Assembly: GCA_023411375.1 (NCBI GenBank)
Contig: JAEYOW010000044.1
Location: 248,001-312,000 of the forward strand
DNA length: 64,000 nt
Origin: Bacillota bacterium
GTDB lineage: Bacteria > Bacillota > Clostridia > Christensenellales > Aristaeellaceae
Direction of reading: 5' to 3'
The first letter of the stretch is position 1, and each line of letters starts with the position of its first letter. A program made the position numbers and the translations under genes. Below are positions 50,847-60,056 of the stretch, piece by piece. The notes under the pieces were generated by a model. It made no database searches. It was not told where the DNA came from and worked only from the letters and a program-made list of their open reading frames with translations.

Positions 50847-52085
50847 TTACATCGCGTTATCCACGCGCGTCTTCATGGACTTGGCGGCGTCCTCAGGCGT
50901 CTTTTCACCAATGACGACGGCCTGAAGCTCTTCGGAGATGATGGTGCTGAGCTCGTTGCTGTTGGCGAAGAACTTCAACTCGTTTTCACGGCCGGTGGCG
51001 GAGATTTCCGACCAGGCGGACGCCCAGGCGTCGCTGACGACGGCCTCGTCGGCCAGCGCCTCGTTCATGACGGGCAGCATGTTGCACTCTGCGAAGTAAT
51101 CAAGCGAAACATCCTTGCTGACGAGGTACTTGACAAAGTCGGCGGCAGAAGCCTTGTCGGAGGAATTCTTAAACACGACCAGCAAATGGCCCCACATGGT
51201 GGACGTGGGCGCGTCGCCCTCCTTGAGCACGGGACGGAGCATGGGCAGGATGGTCTTGTCCAGATCGGCCTCGGCCACGCCGTTGGAGGCGCAGATGCTG
51301 CGCGCCATGATCGCGTCGTCATAGAAGCCGACCTTGCCCATGGCATAGAGCTGGCGGGCGTCGAAACGGCTCATGTTGGCCTTGATGTAGCCGGCCTCGG
51401 CCAGCTTTTGGTACCAAGCCAGGGTGTCGATGCAAGCCTGGTTATCCAGCACGCACGCGCCGCTTTCATCAAACACGGAGCCGCCAAAGGCCCAAAGCCA
51501 TGGCATGAAATCGGCGGTGGCGGTGGTATCCTTGGTGGAAAGCGCGTAGGGGATGAGGTCCTTGTCCTTTTCGCGCAGCTTTGCAAGGCAATCCTCAAAG
51601 GCTTCGATAGTGGCGGGCGGCGCGTCGTAGCCGACGGAGGCAAGCAGGGTGGGGTTATAGGTCATGCCGATGGAAGCGGTTGTCCAAGGCATGCCGTACT
51701 GCACGCCATCCTTGCGGCCGAAGTTGAGCGCCGACTCGGGGAAGTTTTCCGAAAGCCACGCGGGGTCTATGATCGTGTTCAGGTCCTCCAGCAGGCCCGC
51801 CTCGATCAGCGCGGGGAACATGCTGGAATCCACCTGCGCCACATCCAGAGGCTCGGAGCCGCTGGAGCGGATAAGCAGCTGCTGGAGCGTATCGGCCCAG
51901 GGCCAACCGGTCCAGCTTACCTTGACGTCGTTGGAGGCATTCCAGCCTTCGATCATCTTGTCCACGGAGGGTTTGGTGGAGGCCTCCTCGCCCGACCAGC
52001 CGCACCAGACGATATCGGCCAGGGCGCCGGTGGTAAGACAGCACGCAAGGACGAGAGACAGGAGCAACGAGAACCATTTTTTCAT
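50847..52085 (-). CDS. Extracellular solute-binding protein (sugar-type)
   Basis: A 412-residue binding protein that captures a ligand outside the membrane and hands it to the two permeases. The signal peptide is MKKWFSLLLSLVLACCLTTG, with cleavage after GALA or lipid attachment at a poor LACC lipobox. The mature part fits the family 1 (maltose-type) fold: ADIVWCGWSGEE, a WTGWPWADTLQQLL hinge region and repeated helices with aromatic residues (YGMPWTTASIGMTYN). The ligand cannot be predicted; the neighbouring oxidoreductase and hydrolases suggest a plant or mucin glycoside derivative. Confidence 0.9.
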   Translation of the reverse strand: MKKWFSLLLSLVLACCLTTGALADIVWCGWSGEEASTKPSVDKMIEGWNASNDVKVSWTGWPWADTLQQLLIRSSGSEPLDVAQVDSSMFPALIEAGLLEDLNTIIDPAWLSENFPESALNFGRKDGVQYGMPWTTASIGMTYNPTLLASVGYDAPPATIEAFEDCLAKLREKDKDLIPYALSTKDTTATADFMPWLWAFGGSVFDESGACVLDNQACIDTLAWYQKLAEAGYIKANMSRFDARQLYAMGKVGFYDDAIMARSICASNGVAEADLDKTILPMLRPVLKEGDAPTSTMWGHLLVVFKNSSDKASAADFVKYLVSKDVSLDYFAECNMLPVMNEALADEAVVSDAWASAWSEISATGRENELKFFANSNELSTIISEELQAVVIGEKTPEDAAKSMKTRVDNAM

Positions 52086-52118
52086 GAGAGATACCCCTTT
52101 CCTTAACAGTATGGTGGT

Positions 52119-54284
52119 TCAGTATACGCGCACCTCGAACACCTGGGCGTAATGCTCAGGCGCCCGGTCGGCGGTTTCGAAGGTCAGGCGCAGCGCGCCG
52201 GCGCTGCATGGCTTGGTAAGCGAGAGCACGACCCGCCGCTGCCAGTTATCGTGAATGGAAGCGACCGTTTGCCAGCCGCCGCCGTCCGGTACGCTGAGCT
52301 CGATGGACGGGGCAAGCTCCCATGGCCGGCCGGATTTGGGCCTTGCCAGCATATGGCTGTCGTTCCAGCGCCCGGTAAAGGAGCTTGGCAGCTCCTGACT
52401 GAGATCCGGGTTCAAATAGACGATCACCTGCGAGATGGTGACGGGACGCTCCCAATGAAGGCATAGCCACGGGGCTTTCTCCGGCCCGGAAATCCACAGG
52501 CCCGGCTCGCCGTAGGCCCGGTTGAGGCCGTTCAATACCTGCCGGGGGGCATAGAGGCTTTCAAGCGGCAGGGACACGGCAGGGTATACGTGGTTCATGG
52601 ACCATTGCGCTCCGGCCTTGAAGCCAAGAGGCGCGCGGGCGACCGTATCCAGCCAGAGGCCGAGGGTTGGCGGAAGCAGCAAAGTGACAAAGCGGTTGTG
52701 CCCGCATGAGGGAAGCGCGAGCTCCGTTGGACGTCCGGGCTGATAGCGGAACTCAAGCCGCCCAAGCCATTCCCCCGGGGCCAGGCGGGAGGGAAGCGGC
52801 GCGAAATAGGCGTTTACCTCTACGGTCCGCGGCATATCCCCGGAAAGGCCAAGCGTACACCGTTCTGCGCCAGCCGGTACGGCCAGCTGTACGAACGCGC
52901 CGTGCTCCAGCGAAAAGCGTCCTTCAGGCATGTTCGGAAGCGCCTGAAGATAGCTGGAAGCGGTGATTTGAGCCTGGCGGGCCAGGTCTGCGCGATCCTC
53001 GTTGACAGCGCCGATCACCAGCATGTCGTCGCGCAGGAGCGCCTGCTGAACCTCGTGAACGCGCGGACCGGCCAGCTGCTCGGGCGGCAGGCCATGCGCC
53101 GCGCACATGGCGGCCAGGGTGCCCGCCGCCTGTCCGGATTGAGCGCAGGTATCCATAATGCGGGTGGAGGCGAAGGCCGCATGGGTCGCGCCCAGAATGC
53201 GCCCGGCAAACAGCAGGTTGGGGCGGCGGTGGTTAAACAGCGTGCGCAATGGGATGGGATAGGTTTGCACGGGGTATTGCACGCAATTGCGCTCGTCGGA
53301 GTATATCCCGGCCGAAGGATGGAAATCCAGATACCATCCGCCATAAAAGGCGTTGTCCGGGAAGCTGCGAGTGTTTTGCACGTCGTGCTGGGTAAGCATA
53401 TAATCTGCCAGCATCCTTCTGGATTCCCGCTTGCCCGCGAAGCTGCCGATCCATTCCAGCGTCAGGCGGCCGGCGTTGAACTTGCCGCTGTTTTTAACGT
53501 AGTTCCATACGCCGAGGGCCAGGCGCTTGAGCTCGTGGTTGATCTCCTGCGCGTCCGCGATGGTGTCCAGCAAGCCGCCGTACTCAAACCACCAGTAATC
53601 GCTCAGACTTTGTGTTTCATCGACCACGCGGCCGCCCCGGTCAATAATGCGCTGGATTTCTTCCATGGAATAGGCGTACGCAGGGGCGATGAAGGGCACG
53701 TCATGGTCCAGCCGCTTTACGGAATAGTAGATGCTACTGCCCATGGTGGCGGCAGACGCTTCCTGCGGGGCACTTTCCTCGCCGTATTCGGCGGCGGCCT
53801 CCTGACCCCTGTGATAGGGCACGCCCGCCTTGACGGCGACGGTGCCGTCGCCGGTACAGTCTACAAAAAAGGAACCGTACAGGCATAGCTCCCGCTCGCT
53901 GCCCAGCTGGTAGCCGTTAACGGCCGTCACCCGCTCGCCCTCCATCCGGACATCTGTAATGTGCGCGTTGAGCAGGAGGGTCAGGTTGCTTTCGGCATAG
54001 AGGGCGTCCAAAAGCACCTCGTCCCAGAAAAACACGTTGCCGTCCGGGTTGGTCTGAAGGTTGCGCAGTTTCAGCTCGCCCAGAATGCCCATTTCCTCGG
54101 AATAGAGGTTGCCGGCCCCGGTCGCGCCGCGCGTCCACATGCGGATTTCACTGCTGGAGTTGCCGCCCACTACAGGACGGTCCCCCGCCAGAATCACTTT
54201 GGCGCCATGCCTGGCCGCCGCCAGCGCGGCGCATACGCCGGATATTCCCGCGCCAATAATAACGACATCGCCCCGATATTCCAT
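52119..54284 (-). CDS. FAD-dependent oxidoreductase with C-terminal beta domain
   Basis: A 721-residue enzyme. The N-terminus has a dinucleotide-binding fold with GDVVIIGAGISGVCAALAAA (about 7-26), followed by FAD-dependent oxidoreductase signatures (VVGGNSSSEIRMWTRG, SFFVDCTGDGTVAVKAGV, FAGRILGATHAAFASTR) of the family often annotated as xanthan lyase-like or FAD-dependent and found beside sugar transporters. The C-terminal 280 residues look like beta-sandwich domains. AGGAGG precedes; ATG 54284 chosen, GTG 54287 equally placed. First gene of the transport operon, divergent from the AraC regulator; likely oxidises or eliminates from a sugar derivative. Confidence 0.83.
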   Translation of the reverse strand: MEYRGDVVIIGAGISGVCAALAAARHGAKVILAGDRPVVGGNSSSEIRMWTRGATGAGNLYSEEMGILGELKLRNLQTNPDGNVFFWDEVLLDALYAESNLTLLLNAHITDVRMEGERVTAVNGYQLGSERELCLYGSFFVDCTGDGTVAVKAGVPYHRGQEAAAEYGEESAPQEASAATMGSSIYYSVKRLDHDVPFIAPAYAYSMEEIQRIIDRGGRVVDETQSLSDYWWFEYGGLLDTIADAQEINHELKRLALGVWNYVKNSGKFNAGRLTLEWIGSFAGKRESRRMLADYMLTQHDVQNTRSFPDNAFYGGWYLDFHPSAGIYSDERNCVQYPVQTYPIPLRTLFNHRRPNLLFAGRILGATHAAFASTRIMDTCAQSGQAAGTLAAMCAAHGLPPEQLAGPRVHEVQQALLRDDMLVIGAVNEDRADLARQAQITASSYLQALPNMPEGRFSLEHGAFVQLAVPAGAERCTLGLSGDMPRTVEVNAYFAPLPSRLAPGEWLGRLEFRYQPGRPTELALPSCGHNRFVTLLLPPTLGLWLDTVARAPLGFKAGAQWSMNHVYPAVSLPLESLYAPRQVLNGLNRAYGEPGLWISGPEKAPWLCLHWERPVTISQVIVYLNPDLSQELPSSFTGRWNDSHMLARPKSGRPWELAPSIELSVPDGGGWQTVASIHDNWQRRVVLSLTKPCSAGALRLTFETADRAPEHYAQVFEVRVY

Positions 54285-54331
54285 CACGTGGGGAACCTCC
54301 TGCTATGTACGCTTCACGCTTTAATGAGTTT

Positions 54332-54337
54332 ATTGTA
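54332..54337 (-). promoter_or_regulatory. Possible -10 box of the transport operon
   Basis: On the minus strand TACAAT (plus 54332-54337) with extended TGC upstream of it, about 45 bases before the FAD oxidoreductase start. No good -35 box is seen, consistent with activator dependence. Confidence 0.35.
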
Positions 54338-54364
54338 GCAGCCGGGGAGGACAGGCGCATTAAA

Positions 54365-54397
54365 AAATCTGCATATCAATATAAAGATTCTGCACTT
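54365..54397. promoter_or_regulatory. Candidate AraC-type operator: two direct repeats 21 bp apart
   Basis: TCTGCA at 54368-54373 and at 54389-54394, in AT-rich surroundings (AATCTGCATAT and ATTCTGCACTT). The 21-bp spacing puts both on the same helix face, as in araI-type sites bound by an AraC dimer. They lie between the divergent promoters of the regulator and the transport operon. Confidence 0.45.
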
Positions 54398-54400
54398 ATC

Positions 54401-54428
54401 TTGACAGTATTTTTTGGAATGCTATACT
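54401..54428 (+). promoter_or_regulatory. Promoter of the PocR-AraC regulator gene
   Basis: TTGACA (54401-54406), 16-base spacer, TATACT (54423-54428) with extended TGC. Confidence 0.65.
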
Positions 54429-54465
54429 ATCGGTAACCGGAGCGACGGCAAAGGACGGAAACTGA

Positions 54466-55371
54466 ATGTTGGACCATTATGAGCGGATTACGCGCGTGCT
54501 CAGGCATTTTACCGAGCATTACCATTTGCAGATTTGCGTAAAGGATTTTATCGGCTTTATCCACCTGGACCGGCGGCTGGATACGGCCCTGTCCCGCTAT
54601 GTGGCGCATACCAACCCGTACTGCCTGTTTATCAAGCAGGAGCTTGGCCAGTATACGCGCTGCCTGGATATGATCCGCCCGATGTATGAAAAATGCTGCG
54701 GATGCCCGGAGGGATTTTTGGGCGTATGCCACGCGGGCGTGTACGAATATGTGGTGCCGATTCAGCTGGAGGACGGCGAAGTGCTGGGCAGCGTGAACCT
54801 TGGTTATGTGGATGGCGACCGGGAGATATCCCATAGGCTGATCAGGCGCAACCTGAGGGAGCGGGAACCCGCGGTGGCCGATAAGGCGCTGGCGCTTTTT
54901 GACAGATACATACCGGCGGCGGATGTGCGCGTAGAGGAAATCAAGCCGTACCTGTGGCTGCTGGCGGACAGCATGGCCCAGAATTACGCGCAGTTTCAGT
55001 CCTCGCACGTAAACCGGTTTCTGCCTCAGCGCCAGCGGGAATCCAACGCGGATATGATTCTGGACAGGGTGTTGAAGTATGTGAAGGAAAACTATTCTTC
55101 GCACATGACCGTGGCGGAGCTGGCGCAGATTTGCCTGTGCAGCGAGTCCTACATCAACCACTTGTTTGCCAGGCGGTTTGGTGTAAATATCAGCACCTAT
55201 ATCAACAAGGTGCGTATTGAGTACGCCAAAAATGCCCTGCTGACCACGACGGACAAGATTTCGACCGTGGCGATGGACGTGGGGTTCTCGGACCCGAGCT
55301 ATTTTTCCAAGGTTTTCGCCGCGCTGCTGGGCATATCGCCCTCGGAATTCCGGCGCAGATACACCACGTAA
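54466..55371 (+). CDS. PocR-domain AraC-family transcriptional regulator
   Basis: A 301-residue regulator. Residues about 10-165 form a PocR-type sensor domain (ICVKDFIGFIHLD, PYCLFIKQELGQYTRCLDM, CCGCPEGFLGVCHAGVYEYVVPI) with the conserved cysteine cluster, which in relatives binds small organic ligands or a cofactor. Residues about 200-300 are an AraC helix-turn-helix pair (TVAELAQICLCSESYINHLFARRFG and GFSDPSYFSKVF). AAAGGACGG precedes the ATG. It probably activates the divergent transport operon through the repeats at 54365 and leads the two decarboxylase-like genes downstream. Confidence 0.88.
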   Translation: MLDHYERITRVLRHFTEHYHLQICVKDFIGFIHLDRRLDTALSRYVAHTNPYCLFIKQELGQYTRCLDMIRPMYEKCCGCPEGFLGVCHAGVYEYVVPIQLEDGEVLGSVNLGYVDGDREISHRLIRRNLREREPAVADKALALFDRYIPAADVRVEEIKPYLWLLADSMAQNYAQFQSSHVNRFLPQRQRESNADMILDRVLKYVKENYSSHMTVAELAQICLCSESYINHLFARRFGVNISTYINKVRIEYAKNALLTTTDKISTVAMDVGFSDPSYFSKVFAALLGISPSEFRRRYTT

Positions 55372-55386
55372 TGGAGGGATAAACGG

Positions 55387-56487
55387 ATGGCGCTTACATC
55401 ACGGCAGAGGCTTTTGCGCCTTTTTCACGGCGGGGATCTGGATAGGATTCCCATTTGGCTGCTATCGCCCTATCATGACCTCGCCTATTACGCGCCGATT
55501 TACCGGCTGCCCTGCTACCGCCCGCTGGTGGAGGCCATGGAGGACGGTTGCGACATCTTTGACCGCCGCCGCCCGGAAATGGGATTTGCGTATAACGCGC
55601 ATCCGGACATCCGGATGACGGACGTACATGAACCCCTGCGGGAGGGGAAGCGCGTGGCCTGCGGCGGAGATGCGCTGGAGGCGTTTGTGAGCCGCGAGCA
55701 TAACCGAACGTGCCGTAAGTTTTATGTGGGGGAACCGGAGGATTTGCAGAAAATCCTTGCGTGGCCCTACCTGCCGCCCCGGCCTGACCTGGAAGTTTAC
55801 CGCAGGGAAAAGGACGAGCTGGGGGAGCGCGGCCTTTTGATGATGGACCTGGGCGACCCGCTGGAACCCCTGTACCACCTGTGCGACGCGGCGGACTTTG
55901 CCATGTGGACGCTGACGGACCTTGATGCGCTGCTTGCTTTTACGGATGTGATGTGCGAGCGGGCGCTCTCGCTGTACCGGTATTTTTTGGAGGCGGATAT
56001 CGCGGACGCATATTTTATCGTCGGCGCGGAATTTGCGGGGCCGCCGTTGGTTTCGCCCGCCCTGTTCACGCGGCTGTGTCAGCGGTACGTTAAGGCTATT
56101 GTGGATTTAATCCGGGAATATGGAAAGATTTCCATCATCCATTTCCACGGGAATCTGCGCAGCCTTCTGGACGGCTTTGCCGGTATCGCGCCGGACGGGC
56201 TGCATACCATCGAGGCGCCGCCCGTCGGGGACTGTACGATAGCGCAGGCGCGGACCGTGCTTGGCAGGGAGACGGCGCTGATTGGAAACATCCAGTATGA
56301 CGACCTTGCGCGCAAAACGCCGGAGGAAGTCCGGGAGCTGACGCGCGTGGCGATTGAGGAGGGCGGGAGTGGAAAGTTTATTCTCTCCCCGACCGCCGGA
56401 CCGTACGAGACAGCGCCCACGGAGCGGACCATCCGCAATTACCTGGCGATGATAGAAGCGGGGCTTGAATTTGGGAGGCTAACATGA
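55387..56487 (+). CDS. Uroporphyrinogen-decarboxylase-family protein (URO-D like)
   Basis: A 366-residue TIM-barrel protein of the URO-D/methyltransferase superfamily. Landmarks: ALTSRQRLLRLFHGGDLDRIPIW at the N-terminus, IHFHGNLRSLLDGFAGIAPDGLHTIEAPPVGD, the ALIGNIQYDDLA strand, and the FILSPTAGPYETAP end. True heme enzymes use other arginines; this group occurs beside sugar or corrinoid genes and its chemistry is unknown. The zinc motif H-x-C of corrinoid methyltransferases is absent (H-F-H instead). It starts 15 bases after the regulator and overlaps the next gene by 4 bases. Confidence 0.82.
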   Translation: MALTSRQRLLRLFHGGDLDRIPIWLLSPYHDLAYYAPIYRLPCYRPLVEAMEDGCDIFDRRRPEMGFAYNAHPDIRMTDVHEPLREGKRVACGGDALEAFVSREHNRTCRKFYVGEPEDLQKILAWPYLPPRPDLEVYRREKDELGERGLLMMDLGDPLEPLYHLCDAADFAMWTLTDLDALLAFTDVMCERALSLYRYFLEADIADAYFIVGAEFAGPPLVSPALFTRLCQRYVKAIVDLIREYGKISIIHFHGNLRSLLDGFAGIAPDGLHTIEAPPVGDCTIAQARTVLGRETALIGNIQYDDLARKTPEEVRELTRVAIEEGGSGKFILSPTAGPYETAPTERTIRNYLAMIEAGLEFGRLT

Positions 56488-57602
56488 CTTCAAGAGAGCG
56501 AATCCTTGCCGTGCTGGCGGGTAAGCCGACAGACCGCGTTCCCGTGGCGCCCTTCGTGCATGAGAGCACGGTGAGGGCGTGGCGCAAGGCGCGGGATATA
56601 GACGTAATCGAGGATACCATTCGGTTTTGCGAGACATACGGCTTTGACGTAATTCACCGAAATTTTCCCGTACGTTTTGACGACTGGAAGGTGGAGACGC
56701 CGGACTGGCGGATAGAGCTGAGGGAGGAGCGTCAGGGGGATGTTACGCTCCGCAGGCATATCGTCCGCACGCCCGGAGGCAACCTGAGCGAGGCCGTCGC
56801 CGTAACGCCGCTGACGCCGTACCTGACCGTAACGGCGCGCAAGGAGGCGATGGTAAAAACAGCGGGAGATTTTGAGCTGCTCAGGCGCTACCAGCCGCCG
56901 CCCACGCCCGCGGACCTGGGCCCGCTGCGCCGCGTCAAAATTGCGCTTGGGGAAAAAGGAGTAACCGCGCCTTGGGTATCCGGCGTTTTTAACTATATGG
57001 CGGATCTGCGTGATTTGGAAGAGCTGCTGACGGACCCGTATGAGGAGCCCGCGTTTTACGACGGGCTTGCGCGCTACGCGCTTGACAGGCTGAAGGAAGG
57101 ACTTGCGCCGGTTTTGGACGAGGGGGTTGACCTGCTGTCGTACGCCGGGAATATCGCCAGCGCGACGATGGTGGGGCCCAGGTATTTCGAGGCTTTTGTA
57201 CTGCCATACGAGAAGGAGCTGATCGACTTTATTCAGGCGCGCGGCACGGGCGTGCTGTACCATAACTGCGGCGACGGCGAGGCGCTGATTGGCTGCTACG
57301 CTAAACTGGGTATGCGCTGCTGCGAATCGATGTCCGAACCGCCTTATGGCGACAACCGGCTGGAAACCTGGGCCGGGGAGTGCCCGCAGGAGATCTGCCT
57401 GATGGGCAATATCGATCAGATTTCCTTTTTAAAGCAGGCGGCTCCGGCGGAGGTGACGCGCCGCGCGGAAGAGGCGCTTCGCATCATGGAGGCCCATCCG
57501 CGCTTTATGCTGGGCACGTCGGATTTTTTGGAGGACGGCACGCCTGAGGAAAACCTGCGCGCGCTGGCAAGGGCTGTCCAAAAGGAAGGCCTGAGCCGCT
57601 AA
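56484..57602 (+). CDS. Second uroporphyrinogen-decarboxylase-family protein, possible methyltransferase
   Basis: A 372-residue homologue of the preceding product (MTSRERILAVLAGKPTDRVPVAPF start, LMGNIDQISFL strand, FMLGTSDFLEDG end). Here YHNCGDGEAL (about 258-260) supplies the H-x-C-G pattern seen in the zinc site of corrinoid-dependent methyltransferases such as MtaA, with cysteines nearby in RCCESMSEPP and GECPQEICLM. It may therefore handle a methyl group, but no corrinoid protein gene is in the window. Start ATGA overlap with the upstream gene indicates coupling. Confidence 0.8.
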   Translation: MTSRERILAVLAGKPTDRVPVAPFVHESTVRAWRKARDIDVIEDTIRFCETYGFDVIHRNFPVRFDDWKVETPDWRIELREERQGDVTLRRHIVRTPGGNLSEAVAVTPLTPYLTVTARKEAMVKTAGDFELLRRYQPPPTPADLGPLRRVKIALGEKGVTAPWVSGVFNYMADLRDLEELLTDPYEEPAFYDGLARYALDRLKEGLAPVLDEGVDLLSYAGNIASATMVGPRYFEAFVLPYEKELIDFIQARGTGVLYHNCGDGEALIGCYAKLGMRCCESMSEPPYGDNRLETWAGECPQEICLMGNIDQISFLKQAAPAEVTRRAEEALRIMEAHPRFMLGTSDFLEDGTPEENLRALARAVQKEGLSR

Positions 57603-57702
57603 ACCGTAAAGCAATCCGCGTATATGAATGATAACGAAATGCTTGTTTTGAGCCGGCCGGCGGCCGGCGGGGTTGTAGGCTCGTAAAACATTTGTCACAC
57701 AC

Positions 57703-57731
57703 TTGTAAAACCCGGCCCCTTCCGCTATAAT
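57703..57731 (+). promoter_or_regulatory. Promoter of moxR-DUF58-transglutaminase operon
   Basis: TTGTAA (57703-57708), 17-base spacer, perfect TATAAT (57726-57731). The leader then has a strong hairpin (57749-57776) whose stem pairs CCCCAC with GTGGGG and GCGGC with GCCGC, not followed by T. Confidence 0.6.
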
Positions 57732-57813
57732 AAAGGTTGTGTGCTTGTCCCCACGGGCGGCGTTTGCCGCGTGGGGCAAAACCATCCATTATAGTCAGGT
57801 AAGGGGCGTTTGT

Positions 57814-58761
57814 ATGCTCAATCCGCGTCAGGTTATCACGGCACTCAAACAGAACATCGGCAGGGTTATCGTCGGCAAGGACGAGGTGATCGAGCTGCTG
57901 TTGATCGCCATGCTCTGCAAGGGCCACGTGCTGATTGAGGATGTTCCCGGCACGGGCAAGACGACGCTGGCCAGCGCCCTTGCCAAATCGCTGGATTGCA
58001 GCTTCAACCGCATCCAGTTCACGCCGGACGTGGTGCCCTCCGACGTGACGGGTTTTACCATGGTTAACTTTAAAACCGGCGAGATGGAGTTCCATTCCGG
58101 CGCGATTATGTGCCAGATCGCCCTCGCGGACGAAATCAACCGAACATCGCCAAAAACGCAGAGCGCCCTTTTGGAGGTAATGGAGGAGTACCAGGTGACG
58201 GTGGACGGCGTGACGCACCCGCTACCCAAGCCCTTTATGGTGCTGGCCACCCAGAACCCCAGTGAGTTTGTCGGCACCTATCCGCTGCCGGAGGCGCAGA
58301 TGGACCGCTTCTTCATCCGGATTTCGATGGGCTACCCGACGCTGGAGGAGGAGATGGCCGTTCTGGAGCGCTTCAGCGGCACGGTCAAGCCGCAGGCAAG
58401 CTTGGCTCCCGTATGCTCCGCCAAGGATGTGGTGGAGATGCAGGGGATGATCGGCAATGTGTATTGCTCCAAAGAGGTTCGTCATTACATCGCCAATATC
58501 GCCGCCATGACGCGCACGCATCCCAGCTTGCAGCTGGGCGTTTCCACGCGAGGCGCCATCGCGCTGATTCGCGGGGCGCAAGCGTGCGCGCTGCTTAACG
58601 AACGCGATTATATTTTGCCGGAGGACGTGCAGCGCATGGTGCTGCCGGTGCTGGCGCACCGCATTACGCCCAACCCGGAGGCCAAAATGAAGGGGATTTC
58701 CGCCGAGCGTATCCTGATCGCCGTTGTGGAAAATGTGCCCGTGCCGCTCAGGCTGAGCTAA
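57814..58761 (+). CDS. MoxR-family AAA+ ATPase
   Basis: A 315-residue AAA+ protein that in related three-gene sets assists maturation of metal or cell-wall proteins. Walker A VPGTGKTTLAS (about 46-55), Walker B in CQIALADEINRT, sensor NPSEFVGTYPLPEAQMDRF, arginine finger region and a C-terminal lid. The ATG at 57814 has GTAAGGGG upstream; the longer frame is unsupported. DUF58 and transglutaminase genes follow in the same direction, the standard arrangement of this family. Confidence 0.93.
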   Translation: MLNPRQVITALKQNIGRVIVGKDEVIELLLIAMLCKGHVLIEDVPGTGKTTLASALAKSLDCSFNRIQFTPDVVPSDVTGFTMVNFKTGEMEFHSGAIMCQIALADEINRTSPKTQSALLEVMEEYQVTVDGVTHPLPKPFMVLATQNPSEFVGTYPLPEAQMDRFFIRISMGYPTLEEEMAVLERFSGTVKPQASLAPVCSAKDVVEMQGMIGNVYCSKEVRHYIANIAAMTRTHPSLQLGVSTRGAIALIRGAQACALLNERDYILPEDVQRMVLPVLAHRITPNPEAKMKGISAERILIAVVENVPVPLRLS

Positions 58762-58819
58762 GCTTTCCAAACGCACCCATGATTTTTATGACGCTTTGGG
58801 AAAGGAGGGCGAACGCCGC

Positions 58820-59980
58820 GTGAAGAAGGCCACGGCCACGCTCGGCACATGCTTCGGTTTCTTTTTGCTCTGCGCGCTGTCCATGGGCAACCGCATGTAT
58901 CTGCTGATCGCCATTATCATCGCGCTGTCCTGGCTTTTTGCGTACGCGAGCGTGCGCATGGCCGAGAAGAGCGTCAAGGTTGAAAACATGCTAAGCGGCG
59001 TGAAGGTGAACCGCGGCGACGTGGTGAGTATGGAAATTTCCGTCAGCCATAAAAGCATTCTGCCCATCGCGCCGGTCGCGCTGCGTATGCGCGCCACCAG
59101 CAACACGCCCGCCGGCACCATCCACCTGACCCAGCTTGGCAAGCGCCGCCAGCGCGTGGTGCATAAGTTTGCCGCGGACCACGTAGGCGCGATGTTTCCC
59201 GGGGTGGACAGCTATCTGGTGTCGGATGTGTTTGGATTTTTTAAGCGGGAGCACAAGCCCGACCTGAAGGGACAGGAGTTGCTTGTACTGCCCGTTCCCT
59301 TCGACGTGGAGCCGCTCACTTTTGCCGCGGGCGATATGGGCGTGGAAACCATGAAGCGCGCCATGGAGGACCCCTCCAGCCCAAGCGATTTTCGCGCTTA
59401 CCAGCAGGGGGACCCGCTGAAACGCATTCACTGGAAGATGAGCGCGCGGAAGCGCGAGATCATCGTGCGCCAGTTTGAGGAGCCGGCTCTGCCGGACGCG
59501 CTGGTGCTGCTGGATACCTCGCCGCCGCATGTCAGCCAGGGCGTGCCGCCGGAAAACGCCCCCTTTTTACAGGACGCCCTGTTGGAAACAGCCGCCTCGG
59601 TGGTGGCGTGCCAAATCCGGCAGGATAATCCAGTGCGCATGCCGCTGGTGGGCGATAGGCCGATGGAGTATTCCAGCCGTATGGGCCTTGCCGTGCTGCT
59701 GGATGAATTGGCCCGCTGCACCTTTAATGAGACGGAACGCTTTGAGCGCGTGCTGATGATGCAGATGGGCGAGCTGCGAAAGACCGGCGCGGTCGTCATC
59801 ATCACCACGCGGCTTACCTCCGCTCTGGCGGATTTGATTGTGCGCATGAAGCGCATGGGGCCCAACGTGCGGCTTTACCTTGTCACCTTCCAGGCGGAGG
59901 ACCCCGATGTGGTGCCGCTGGTAGGCAGGCTGCAGCAGGGCGGGATTGAGGTCAATTATGTGACGCCCCAGGGCGGCTGA
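58820..59980 (+). CDS. DUF58 domain-containing membrane protein
   Basis: A 386-residue protein with two adjacent N-terminal membrane segments (about 7-45) and the DUF58 domain, marked by SSPSDFRAYQQGDPLKRIHWKMSARKREIIVRQFE (about 186-220), followed by a von Willebrand A-like fold. The GTG at 58820 is used, with AAAGGAGGG 10 bases before. Such proteins pair with MoxR ATPases and transglutaminase-like proteins and probably act at the envelope. Exact function unknown. Confidence 0.9.
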   Translation: MKKATATLGTCFGFFLLCALSMGNRMYLLIAIIIALSWLFAYASVRMAEKSVKVENMLSGVKVNRGDVVSMEISVSHKSILPIAPVALRMRATSNTPAGTIHLTQLGKRRQRVVHKFAADHVGAMFPGVDSYLVSDVFGFFKREHKPDLKGQELLVLPVPFDVEPLTFAAGDMGVETMKRAMEDPSSPSDFRAYQQGDPLKRIHWKMSARKREIIVRQFEEPALPDALVLLDTSPPHVSQGVPPENAPFLQDALLETAASVVACQIRQDNPVRMPLVGDRPMEYSSRMGLAVLLDELARCTFNETERFERVLMMQMGELRKTGAVVIITTRLTSALADLIVRMKRMGPNVRLYLVTFQAEDPDVVPLVGRLQQGGIEVNYVTPQGG

Positions 59981-60056
59981 AAAACCAGGCCGTGCGGACG
60001 CCCGGGTGGGTGGGACCAAGCGGAGCTTTTTTCTTTGAAAGGAGGCTGATAGCCCG

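Noticed and set aside
50772..52106. 444-codon plus-strand open frame
   Set aside because: Antisense to the solute-binding protein gene, which has a signal peptide, ribosome site and family match; the frame is a GC-driven shadow.
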